The position numbers and the translations under genes are program-made. Shown here piece by piece: positions 1 to 7,725 of a stretch of DNA of 64,000 nt (its first letter is position 1; each line of letters begins with the position of its first letter). Location: positions 1 through 64,000 of the forward strand of contig CANLCC010000007.1 of NCBI GenBank assembly GCA_947488815.1. The letters run 5' to 3'. Source of the stretch: CAIQIA01 sp945861105. GTDB lineage: Bacteria; Cyanobacteriota; Cyanobacteriia; PCC-6307; Cyanobiaceae. The notes below the pieces were generated by a model. The model worked only from the letters and a program-made list of their open reading frames with translations. It was not told the origin of the DNA and ran no database searches.

Positions 1-417
1 CAGCCGGCCTTCTTCGCTGGCGAGGACACCCAGGTTGTAGAAGCCTTCCGGGTGCTCGGGCTGCAGCTGCAGCAGGGTTTCGAGCAACGGCCGGGCCTCA
101 TTGAACCGGCGCTGCTGGAGGAGCGGGCCGATCGTGGCCATCGCCGGTGCCTCCCGCGCCGATGCTGCATTGCCGCTCCCAGGAGCATCGGCGGTGAGAT
201 CCATGGCGGCACAACGAACGGTGCTGGTGGAGCGCATCATCTGCGCCCAGCGCGCCAGGTTGCCCTGGTGCACATCCTCACCGCGGTCGAACCGATACGC
301 CTGTTCGGGACCCAGCTGATCGCCCGCCAGAAAGGCATCACCAGAATTGGACGTGTGCATGTGGGTGTCGCCGAGATACTCCTGGGTGCGCACGCCGCCG
401 CCGGCGTCGTGATCCAC
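1..417 (-). CDS. TPR-repeat protein, C-terminus beyond left edge, with DUF3604-like N-terminal segment
   Basis: An open minus-strand frame enters from the left edge. Reading from about position 204 inward it encodes a tetratricopeptide-like helical region with the pattern LLETLLQLQPEHPEGFYNLG, so a protein-protein interaction role is likely. Upstream in the same frame is a segment matching the N-terminus of DUF3604 proteins (motif GDTHMHTS, then GPEQAYRF and RGED). Possible starts are GTG at 417, ATG at 360, ATGs at 240 and 237, and ATG at 204; no Shine-Dalgarno decides among them. The frame is preceded by the TGA that ends the ClC gene (457-459). I infer either a short chimeric protein or a TPR gene starting at 240/204 behind a gene remnant. 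The 3' end is outside the window. Confidence 0.5.
   Translation of the reverse strand, partial: MDHDAGGGVRTQEYLGDTHMHTSNSGDAFLAGDQLGPEQAYRFDRGEDVHQGNLARWAQMMRSTSTVRCAAMDLTADAPGSGNAASAREAPAMATIGPLLQQRRFNEARPLLETLLQLQPEHPEGFYNLGVLASEEGRL
271..417 (-). pseudogene. DUF3604 N-terminal remnant
   Basis: About 40 codons resemble the start of DUF3604 proteins: a Y-L-G-D-T-H-x-H-T-S motif with two histidines expected to bind metal in PHP-like folds, followed by a GPEQAYRF-type helix and RGED. The similarity stops at about position 271, where DUF3604 proteins should continue for several hundred residues. The frame instead runs into TPR-type sequence. This looks like a deletion scar in which most of a DUF3604 gene was lost. 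The family assignment is from memory of the motif and was not searched. Confidence 0.4.
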
Positions 418-456
418 CAGCCCCCGCGAGGATGCTGCGGGCAGCAGAGAACGGCG

Positions 457-2400
457 TCAGCCCACGCCGCCGAGGCGACGGGCCAGGGCCAGGGTCATGC
501 CGTCACGGCTGGCCAGCCCCCGCAGATCGCCCGTGGCCAGGCCGCCGGAGGGCAGCCCCCGGGGCAGGGCGTCGGCGACGCCGTCGGCGACGCTGAACAC
601 CGGCACCTGCCGCAGCCCCTTCGGCCGCAGCTGATCCTCCAGCCGGCTCAGGTCGGCATCGGCGGGCAGCCACACCAGATCCGACCGCAGGCAGTCGCGC
701 AGGGTGCCGGGGGGCAGTTCGGCGCTGAGAGCCTGCTGCAGATCGGCCAGGGTCACCAGGCCCTGCACCCAGCCGTCCCGTTCCACCAGCAGGCAATGGG
801 CATCGGCCGCCACCAGGGCCGCCAGGGCCTGCAGGGGCCCATGGTCGGCCGGCAGCACCAGGGGCCTGCGGGCCTCGAGGGCCTGGTCGATGGGCAGGTC
901 CCGCAGCACCGCCCGCCGCCGTTCCTCCACCGGGTCGGGCCCCAGCAGACCGGGATCACTCAGCCCTTGCCAACGCTCCACCAGCAGGGCGCTGAGGCCC
1001 GCGGCGGCCATCAGCGGCAGCACGATGCGGATGTCGCGGGTGAGTTCGAACAGCAGCAGCAGCGCCGTGAGCGGTGCCCGGGCGGCTCCGGCCAGCACGG
1101 CCGCCATGCCGACCATCGCGTAGGCCGGTGGTTCGGCCACCGGCAGCCCCAGGCCGCCATCCCCCAGCACCTGCCCGTAGAAGCTGCCCAGCACAGCCCC
1201 CAGAAACAGCGATGGGGCAAACCCACCGCCGATGAATCCGGTGGCATTGCTCAGACCCGTCGCCAGCAGCTTCACCAGCAGCAGCAGGGCCAGGGTCAAC
1301 AGGCTGATGCCGCCGCCTGATCCCAGCAGCGACTCGACCGTGTCGTAGCCGACCCCCAGCACCTGGGGAAACCCCAGGGCCAGCACCCCCACCCCCAGGC
1401 CCCCCAGCCCGGTGAGCAGCCAGGGGGGCAGGCGACGCAGCTGACGCTGCACCCCGGGGCTGCGGCCCAGGCCCAGCAGCCGCACCAGCCCCAGCGAGAC
1501 CAGGCTCGCCAGCAGGCCCAGCCCCAGGTAGAGGGGCAGTTCAAGGGGCGAGCGCACCTCGTAGGCCGGCAGCCTGAAGATCGGCCGGTCCCCCAGGCCC
1601 AGTTGTGTCACCAGGGTGGAACTCACGGCCGCCACCAGCACCGCCCGCAGGCTCGGCCGGCCCGGGATCGTGCTGTAGGCCCCCTCGAAGGCGAAGAACA
1701 GTCCGGCGATGGGGGCCTTGAACCCGGCCGCCAGGCCCGCCGCCACGCCGGCCCCCACCAGGGCCCGCAGGGCTTCGGGTGTGAGGCCGGCCCGCTGGCC
1801 GATCCAGAGGCCGATGTTGCCGCCGCTTTCGACGCTGGGCCCCTCCGGGCCCAGGGAGGCGCCGCTGCCGAGGCTGATCGACGCCCCCAGCAACCGGGCC
1901 AGGGGCAGCTGCGGTTGCGCCTGCAGGCGGCCGTCGGCCATCGCCATCAGGCTCGGCAGGCTGGGGCCGGGATCGGGCACCAGCCGCCGCAGCAGCCCCA
2001 CCAGCACGCCCCCCAGCACCGGGCCCAGCACCACCGGCCAGGTGTTGAGCCACGGCGGGGTGGGCGGCACCGGCGGGGGCAGCGGAACGGCCGGCGGTGG
2101 CGGCGGCGGCGGCAGCAGGCCCATGCCACCCAGGCCCATCTGCAGCAGCGACCGCAGCGGGGTCGATACCGGCAACGGTGGTTCCGGCAGGGGCAGCGGC
2201 GGCGGCGGCGGTTGCGCCGGCGATGCGGTCAGGTCCAGCACGAAGGCCACGAAGGGGCCGTACACGAGGCTGTTGATGAACCCCAGCAGATAGTGGAAGC
2301 CGACGATGGCGAGGCCGGTGAGCAGGCCCACCAGGGCGGCCCAGGCCAGCAGCCCCCACTGAAAGGGGGCGGCGGTGGGTTCAGACCTGGGGTCGGGCAT
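457..2400 (-). CDS. ClC-family chloride channel/transporter with C-terminal CBS domains
   Basis: 647 residues, integral membrane. ClC signatures visible are G-x-E-G-P (residues 184-188, with the gating glutamate E186) and GGFAP (392-396), an anion-selectivity loop. Residues about 500-640 are soluble and resemble a CBS pair. Two things are odd. Residues 64-117 form a proline-rich insertion with runs of six or more prolines between the first helix and the core. In the segment APIAGLFFAFEG (229-240), the position that aligns with the proton-transfer glutamate of the E. coli exchanger appears to be glycine. Substrate is presumably chloride, but exchanger versus channel cannot be decided. Its first 20 nt overlap the end of hemC, suggesting co-transcription. 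Confidence 0.9.
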   Translation of the reverse strand: MPDPRSEPTAAPFQWGLLAWAALVGLLTGLAIVGFHYLLGFINSLVYGPFVAFVLDLTASPAQPPPPPLPLPEPPLPVSTPLRSLLQMGLGGMGLLPPPPPPPAVPLPPPVPPTPPWLNTWPVVLGPVLGGVLVGLLRRLVPDPGPSLPSLMAMADGRLQAQPQLPLARLLGASISLGSGASLGPEGPSVESGGNIGLWIGQRAGLTPEALRALVGAGVAAGLAAGFKAPIAGLFFAFEGAYSTIPGRPSLRAVLVAAVSSTLVTQLGLGDRPIFRLPAYEVRSPLELPLYLGLGLLASLVSLGLVRLLGLGRSPGVQRQLRRLPPWLLTGLGGLGVGVLALGFPQVLGVGYDTVESLLGSGGGISLLTLALLLLVKLLATGLSNATGFIGGGFAPSLFLGAVLGSFYGQVLGDGGLGLPVAEPPAYAMVGMAAVLAGAARAPLTALLLLFELTRDIRIVLPLMAAAGLSALLVERWQGLSDPGLLGPDPVEERRRAVLRDLPIDQALEARRPLVLPADHGPLQALAALVAADAHCLLVERDGWVQGLVTLADLQQALSAELPPGTLRDCLRSDLVWLPADADLSRLEDQLRPKGLRQVPVFSVADGVADALPRGLPSGGLATGDLRGLASRDGMTLALARRLGGVG

Positions 2401-3334
2401 CGGCGAAGATCTGAGCCAAAATCTCGCCGGCCCCCTGGCTGCGCAGCCGTTCCGCCAGGGTGATCCCCAGGGTTTCGGGGTCCAGCCGTGGGCCGCTGAC
2501 GCTGTCGCGGATCAGGCGCTGGCCGTCGAGGCTGGCCACCATGCCGGTGAGCACCAGGGTGTCGCCGTCGAAATGGCTCCCCACGCCGATCGGCACCTGA
2601 CAGCCCCCCTCCAGCTGGCGCAGAAACGCCCGTTCCGCCAGGCAGCGCTCGGCGGTGGGGCGATGCTCGAGACCGGCGAGCAGCTCGAGCACCGCCTCAT
2701 CCCCCTGGCGGCATTCGATGCCCAGGGCCCCCTGGCCGACGGCATGCAGGGAGATGGAGGGGTCGAGGCATTCATGAATGCGGTCGGCCAGGCCGAGGCG
2801 CCCCAGGCCGGCGGCCGCCAGGATCAGACAGTCGTACTGGCCGCCATCGAGCTTTTCGAGCCGGGTGATGACATTGCCGCGGATGTCTTCGAACCGCAGC
2901 TGGGGGTAGTGGTGACGCAGCTGGGCCAGCCGCCGCAGGGAGCTGGTGCCCACGACACTGCCTTCGGGCAGGGTCGCCAGGCTGGCCTCCCGGTGACGGG
3001 CCTGCATGACCACGGCGTCAGCCGGGTCTTCCCGTTCGGTGATGCACCCCAGCATCAACCCCTCGGGCAGGTTGGTGGGCAGGTCCTTGAGGCTGTGGAC
3101 GGCCACGTCGGCCCGGCCGACGAGCATCTGGGCCTCCAGCTCCTTGGTGAACAGGCCCTTGTCGCCGATCTTGGCCAGGGCCACATCCAGGATCTTGTCG
3201 CCCTGGGTGGCCATGGCCTCGATGCTCACCTCCAGACCCGGGTGCTGGCGCTGCAGTTCATCCCGCACCCATTCGGTCTGCACCATCGCCAGCTGGCTGC
3301 GGCGGGATGCGATGCGCAGGAGGGAGGCCGTCAT
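2381..3334 (-). CDS. hemC: hydroxymethylbilane synthase (porphobilinogen deaminase)
   Basis: 317 residues, cytosolic. It polymerises four porphobilinogen molecules into hydroxymethylbilane on the common path to haem, chlorophyll, bilins and cobalamin. The dipyrromethane-cofactor cysteine is C245 in LEGGCQVPIG. The catalytic aspartate is D84 in HSLKDLP. GTSSLRR (129-135) and GQGALGIECR (200-209) are family signatures. Length is normal. It lies downstream of rpoD and DUF1824 on the same strand, and its 3' end overlaps the ClC start by 20 nt. Confidence 0.97.
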   Translation of the reverse strand: MTASLLRIASRRSQLAMVQTEWVRDELQRQHPGLEVSIEAMATQGDKILDVALAKIGDKGLFTKELEAQMLVGRADVAVHSLKDLPTNLPEGLMLGCITEREDPADAVVMQARHREASLATLPEGSVVGTSSLRRLAQLRHHYPQLRFEDIRGNVITRLEKLDGGQYDCLILAAAGLGRLGLADRIHECLDPSISLHAVGQGALGIECRQGDEAVLELLAGLEHRPTAERCLAERAFLRQLEGGCQVPIGVGSHFDGDTLVLTGMVASLDGQRLIRDSVSGPRLDPETLGITLAERLRSQGAGEILAQIFADARPQV

Positions 3335-3380
3335 GGCGTGGTTCTGACCCGGCCGTGCCGGCTTTCAACAGCCGACAAGC

Positions 3381-3791
3381 CTACGGATCGGCTGTCACCT
3401 GGGCGGGCGGCGTGAAGAAATCCAGCGGCAGGGGGCCCCAGGTGTCCTCCTGGGCGGGGTCATCGGCGCCATGGCCGCTGATCAGCACCCCTTCGCCCAG
3501 GCCGGTCTCGGCCCGCAGCAGGGCCAGGCCGGTGTGCTGGTTGCCCTTGAGAAACACAGGGCCCACGGGCAGGGGCTCGCCCCCCAGGGCCAGGGGCTCC
3601 CAGCCCAGGGCCAGCTCCAGCTGCCGCAGCACGTCGATCGCCATGACGGCCGCCGGCGCCATGATTCCCACCGTGCACCAACGGCAGGCCGCCAGGCGCT
3701 CCTGCAGTTCAAGGGCCAGGGTCTGCCGCTGGCCGCCGTCGAGGGTTGGCGCCGACCGCAGGGGGCGCAGGTCGGCGAGGGTCCGGGTCAC
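3381..3791 (-). CDS. DUF1824 family protein
   Basis: 136 residues, soluble, no signal peptide. It resembles the cyanobacterial DUF1824 family in length and motifs: CRWCTVGIMAP in the middle, then PVFLKGNQHTG and GLGEGVLISG near the C-terminus. No function is established for the family that I know of. It starts with GTG whose last bases overlap the rpoD stop (GTGA, 4 nt), so translation is probably coupled to the sigma factor gene. Confidence 0.8.
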   Translation of the reverse strand: MTRTLADLRPLRSAPTLDGGQRQTLALELQERLAACRWCTVGIMAPAAVMAIDVLRQLELALGWEPLALGGEPLPVGPVFLKGNQHTGLALLRAETGLGEGVLISGHGADDPAQEDTWGPLPLDFFTPPAQVTADP

Positions 3792-5161
3792 TTGATGTAT
3801 TCCTTGAGCACACCGTTGCGATTGGGGTGGCGCAGCTTGCGCAGGGCCTTCGCCTCGATCTGACGGATGCGCTCGCGGGTGACATCAAAGATCTGACCGA
3901 TTTCCTCCAGCGTCTTCATGCGGCCGTCATCCAGGCCGTAACGCAGCCGCAGCACATCCCGCTCGCGGGGGCTGAGGGTGGCCAGCACCCCTTCCAGGTC
4001 TTCGCGCAGCAGGTTCTTGGCCACGTCCTGGTCTGGATTCTCGATGTCGGCTTCGATGAAATCACCGAGCCGCGAGTCTTCCTCCTTGCCGATGGGGGTC
4101 TCGAGGGAGATGGGCAGCTGGGCCGACTTGGCGATGAAGCGCAGCTTCTCGATCGTCATCTCCATGCTTTCGGCGATCTCTTCCTCGGTCGGCTTGCGGC
4201 CGAACTCCTGGCTGAGCACCTTGGTGGTCTTCTTGATGCGGGAGATGGTCTCGTAGAGATGCACCGGCAGGCGGATGGTGCGGCTCTGGTCGGCGATGGC
4301 CCTGGTGATGGCCTGGCGGATCCACCAGGTGGCGTAGGTGGAGAACTTGTAACCCTTCTCGTGGTCGAACTTCTCGGCGGCCCGGATCAGACCGAGGCTG
4401 CCTTCCTGGATCAGATCCTGGAACGACAGGCCCCGGTTCATGTACTTCTTGGCGATGGACACCACCAGTCGCAGGTTCGACTGCACCATCTTTTCCTTGG
4501 CCCGACGACCCAGCAGCAGCCGTCGGCGGAACTTGATCAGCGGCATGTCGACCAGGGCTGCCCATTCCTTGGTGTCGGGGGCGTGGCCGTGGTCGCTTTC
4601 GAACTGGGCCGCCAGCTCCTCGAGCTGCAGCAGGTCGGCGATCTTGCGGGCCAGCTCGATCTCCTCATCGGGCCGCAGCAGGCGGATGCGACCGATCTCC
4701 TGCAGGTAGACCCGGATCGAATCTTCGGTGTAGACCCCCTTGGGCCCCAGCTTGATGCTGGGGGTGCGGGCCGCCCGTCCGGCTCGACCTTCGCTGTCCT
4801 CCTCTGCCGGCAGGGCATCGGCGGCGGCCAGCAGATCGTCGGCGGCCTCCTCCAGCAGGTCCTCGCCGGCTTCTTCAGCCTTGGGCTTGGCCGCCGCCGC
4901 TGCCTTGCCCTTGGCGGTGCGGGTCTTGGGTTTCGCCGTCTTCGCGGCGGTTCCCGAGGCGGTTGCCGCCACAGCTGTCTCGGGGGTCTTGGCGGTCGCC
5001 GGCTTCGCCTTGGCCTTGGTGCGGGTCTTCACCGCCGTGGGGGCAGCGTCACCGGCGGCGCCTTCAGGAGCGGCCGCGGCGGTGGCCGGAATCACGGCCA
5101 GGATGTCGTCAGCACTCAGGGTCGCAACGGACTCCGCCACGGAGGGAAGGGAAGCTGTCAT
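3788..5161 (-). CDS. rpoD: RNA polymerase principal sigma factor (group 1, SigA/RpoD)
   Basis: 457 residues. It directs RNA polymerase to housekeeping promoters. Region 1.2 begins near residue 148 (SIRVYLQEIGR). Region 2 covers about 225-295, with NLRLVVSIAKKY, the -10 recognition helix and the melting motif YATWWIRQAI. Region 4 covers about 395-457, with a helix-turn-helix in TLEEIGQIFDVTRERIRQIE. Residues 40-95 form an alanine/lysine/threonine-rich low-complexity tail ending in an acidic stretch (96-125), in place of a classic region 1.1. The C-terminus is typical of cyanobacterial SigA. It is divergent from priA across 287 nt. Confidence 0.96.
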   Translation of the reverse strand: MTASLPSVAESVATLSADDILAVIPATAAAAPEGAAGDAAPTAVKTRTKAKAKPATAKTPETAVAATASGTAAKTAKPKTRTAKGKAAAAAKPKAEEAGEDLLEEAADDLLAAADALPAEEDSEGRAGRAARTPSIKLGPKGVYTEDSIRVYLQEIGRIRLLRPDEEIELARKIADLLQLEELAAQFESDHGHAPDTKEWAALVDMPLIKFRRRLLLGRRAKEKMVQSNLRLVVSIAKKYMNRGLSFQDLIQEGSLGLIRAAEKFDHEKGYKFSTYATWWIRQAITRAIADQSRTIRLPVHLYETISRIKKTTKVLSQEFGRKPTEEEIAESMEMTIEKLRFIAKSAQLPISLETPIGKEEDSRLGDFIEADIENPDQDVAKNLLREDLEGVLATLSPRERDVLRLRYGLDDGRMKTLEEIGQIFDVTRERIRQIEAKALRKLRHPNRNGVLKEYIK

Positions 5162-5250
5162 CGAGGGGAGGGTGGGAGACGGGACAGGACAGACCGACCT
5201 GACCCCCGGCCCGCAGCGATGGTTCGCGGACAGGGACGATCAGATCAGTG

Positions 5251-5270
5251 GACTGAACAGGACTGAACAG
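5251..5270. repeat. 10-bp perfect tandem repeat upstream of rpoD
   Basis: GACTGAACAG occurs twice, head to tail, at 5251-5260 and 5261-5270. A partial echo (GGACTGACGG) follows at about 5290. The site lies 90-110 nt upstream of the rpoD start codon, where a regulator could bind on one face of the helix. The regulatory role is inferred. Confidence 0.5.
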
Positions 5271-5437
5271 AAAACGCGAGAATGTCAGCGGACTGACGGA
5301 CGCACCGTTGGCAGGGGTGATCTCAGACCCGACACGCGATGGTGCGATGGTCTTCCCTCTGGACGGAACGGTGCATCGTTCCGACTGCCGACATGCGGCT
5401 CAACTCCCCAATCTTAAGAAAAGCTCGTCCCGTCCGC

Positions 5438-5443
5438 AAGGGG
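5438..5443 (+). promoter_or_regulatory. Shine-Dalgarno fixing the priA start
   Basis: AAGGGG is followed by 5 nt and then GTG at 5449. This supports the internal GTG as the true priA start rather than the longer open frame from 5308, whose extra 47 codons show no family similarity. Confidence 0.55.
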
Positions 5444-5448
5444 TTAAC

Positions 5449-7725
5449 GTGACGCAATCTGAGAATGCCGTGGATCCTGAGGGTCCAGACCTTCCGGACG
5501 CCCCCCTGCCGGTCTCCGTCTGGGTCGAGGCCGGTCGGGAGGGTCGCTGTCTCACCTACGACGGTCGCGCCTGTGCGCTGCGGGGGGAACCCCTCGGCCC
5601 GGGGGACCTTGTGCGCGTGCGCCTGAGGGGGCGACCCCACCAGGGTCTGGTCGTGGCACCGGCCCCGGAGGAACGGCTCGCCATGGCCCTCGAGCCCGTG
5701 CTGGAACGCCTGGAGGCCGCCGCGGTCACCCCCGCCTGGCAGGCCCTGCTCGAAGCCGTGGCCCGCGACTGTCACACCAGTGCCTTTCAGGTGCTGCGCA
5801 CCGCCCTTCCCAGCGGCTGGCTGGGGCGTCGCCCTCCCTCCGCCGGTGGTGAGCGGCGCTGCCAGCTGGCCATCCCCCGGCCGGGGGATCCCCCCGCCGC
5901 GGCCACCCTCACCCCGCGCCAGGCGGAGCTGCTGGCGGCGCTGCAGCAGGGGGGGGGCCGCCCCGTGGCCGACCTTGTTCGCCAGGGCTGGAGCCGAGCG
6001 CTGGTGCAGGCCCTGGCCCGGGAAGGGGCCCTCACGATCGAGGTCGGTGTCCCTGGCGTTGCCGCCCCCCCGGACCCATGGCAGCCCCCCGCGGTCACCC
6101 TTCCCCCACTCACCCAGGCCCAGGACGCCGCCCTGGCCACCATCGCCGCCGATCCGCAGCAGCGGGAGTGGCTGCTCTGGGGTGTCACCGGGTCCGGCAA
6201 GACCGAGGTGTACCTGCGCTGCGCCGCCGACCATCTGGCGGCGGGCCGCAGCGTCCTGCTGCTCACCCCAGAGATCGGTCTCGTGCCGCAGCTGCTGGCC
6301 CGCAGCCGCCACCGCTTCGGTGATGCCGCCGTGCTGGCCTTCCATTCGGGCCTCAGGGACAGCGAGCGCACCCAGGCCTGGCGTCGCTGTCGCCGCGGTT
6401 CGCCGCTGCTGGTGGTGGGCACCCGCTCGGCGATCTTCCTGCCGTTGCCGCAGCTCGGCCTGATCGTGCTGGATGAAGAGCACGACGGCTCCTACAAACA
6501 GGAATCCCCGATGCCCTGTTACCACACGGTGTCCGTGGCCCGTCGGCGGGTGCAGCTGGAGGGATGTCGGCTGCTGCTCGGCAGCGCCACCCCCCGGCTC
6601 GAGACCTGGCGGCGCGCGGTCGAGCCCGGCGGGGGGCTGCGGTTACTGCAGCTGCCCACCCGCATCGAGGACCGCCCCCTGCCCCGGGTGCTGGTGGTGG
6701 ACATGCGGGGTGAACTGGCCGACGGTCACCGGCGCCTGCTCAGTCGGCCGCTGCTGGATCGCCTCGCTGGCCTGCCCGAGCGGGGGGAGCAGGCGGTGGT
6801 GCTGGTGCCGCGGCGGGGTTACAGCACCTTCCTCAGCTGCCGCAGCTGCGGCGAAGCCGTGCCGTGCCCCCATTGCGATGTGAGCCTCACGGTGCACCGC
6901 CGCCGCGACGGCAGCAGCTGGCTGCGCTGCCACTGGTGCGATCACCGCCAGGAGGTGGAGTCCCGCTGCGGCAGCTGCGGGTCCACGGCGTTTCGCCCCT
7001 TCGGTGCCGGCACCCAGCGGGTGGTGGACCAGCTGGCCGGGGAGCTCGAAGGTCTGCGGCTGCTGCGGTTCGATCGCGACAGCACCCGCGGTCGCGACGG
7101 CCATGAACGCCTGCTGCAGTGCTTCGCCGAAGGCGGGGCGGATGTGCTGGTGGGCACCCAGATGCTGGCCAAGGGGATGGACCTGCCCCGGGTCACCCTG
7201 GCGGCCGTCCTGGCGGCCGATGGGCAGCTGCACCGACCGGACCTGCGGGCCGCCGAGGAAGCGTTGCAGCTGCTGCTGCAGCTCGCCGGCCGGGCCGGCC
7301 GCGGTGAGCGGCCCGGCGAGGTGATCGTGCAGACCTACAGCCCTGACCATCGGGTCATCCGCCACCTCGTCGACGGGCGTTATGGCCGTTTCCTCGACGA
7401 AGAGGCGGCCCTGCGGCAGCAGGCGGGGCTGGTGCCCTTCGCCCGGGCCTGCCTGTTGCGCTTCGCCGGCCCCCAGGCCAGCGTCACCGCCAGCGCCGCC
7501 GCCGGCACCCGCACCCTGCTGGAGCCCGGGCTGGCGGGCACGGCCTGGCAGGCCATCGGGCCGGCCCCTGCCCCCCGCAGCCGCATCGCCGGTCTCAGCC
7601 GCTGGCAGCTGCTCCTGCACGGCCCCGCCGACAGTCCCCTGCCCCTGCCACCCGAAGCCGAGCTGCGCCGTTCGCTGCCCCGGACGGTGCACCTCACCAT
7701 CGACCCCGACCCCCTCGAGCTTTAG
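5449..7725 (+). CDS. priA: primosomal protein N' (replication restart helicase PriA)
   Basis: 758 residues from the GTG with a good ribosome site. It is a 3'-5' superfamily 2 DNA helicase that recognises stalled forks and reloads the replicative helicase. The Walker A motif is GVTGSGKTEVYL (about residue 247) and the Walker B motif is LDEEHDGSYKQ (about 340). Between about residues 463 and 510 are four CxxC pairs (such as CRSCGEAVPC, CHWC, CGSC) that form the zinc-binding module. Helicase motifs V and VI (GTQMLAKGMDLP, QLAGRAGRG) follow. The N-terminus is the 3'-end-binding domain. It converges on and overlaps the next gene by 4 nt. Confidence 0.95.
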   Translation: MTQSENAVDPEGPDLPDAPLPVSVWVEAGREGRCLTYDGRACALRGEPLGPGDLVRVRLRGRPHQGLVVAPAPEERLAMALEPVLERLEAAAVTPAWQALLEAVARDCHTSAFQVLRTALPSGWLGRRPPSAGGERRCQLAIPRPGDPPAAATLTPRQAELLAALQQGGGRPVADLVRQGWSRALVQALAREGALTIEVGVPGVAAPPDPWQPPAVTLPPLTQAQDAALATIAADPQQREWLLWGVTGSGKTEVYLRCAADHLAAGRSVLLLTPEIGLVPQLLARSRHRFGDAAVLAFHSGLRDSERTQAWRRCRRGSPLLVVGTRSAIFLPLPQLGLIVLDEEHDGSYKQESPMPCYHTVSVARRRVQLEGCRLLLGSATPRLETWRRAVEPGGGLRLLQLPTRIEDRPLPRVLVVDMRGELADGHRRLLSRPLLDRLAGLPERGEQAVVLVPRRGYSTFLSCRSCGEAVPCPHCDVSLTVHRRRDGSSWLRCHWCDHRQEVESRCGSCGSTAFRPFGAGTQRVVDQLAGELEGLRLLRFDRDSTRGRDGHERLLQCFAEGGADVLVGTQMLAKGMDLPRVTLAAVLAADGQLHRPDLRAAEEALQLLLQLAGRAGRGERPGEVIVQTYSPDHRVIRHLVDGRYGRFLDEEAALRQQAGLVPFARACLLRFAGPQASVTASAAAGTRTLLEPGLAGTAWQAIGPAPAPRSRIAGLSRWQLLLHGPADSPLPLPPEAELRRSLPRTVHLTIDPDPLEL

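Larger units (their letters stand above)
5162..5448. promoter_or_regulatory. rpoD-priA divergent intergenic region
   Basis: 287 nt between the start codons of rpoD (minus) and priA (plus). It is less GC-rich than the flanking genes and must hold both promoters. It contains a perfect 10-bp tandem repeat at 5251-5270 and an A-rich patch just after it. I could not define -10/-35 boxes with confidence and see no RNA gene. An open frame runs upstream of priA from 5308 but shows no family similarity. Confidence 0.5.

Noticed and set aside
52..1320. Plus-strand 422-codon frame opposite ClC
   Set aside because: It is antisense to the ClC core and CBS region and is His/Gln-rich, as other shadows are.
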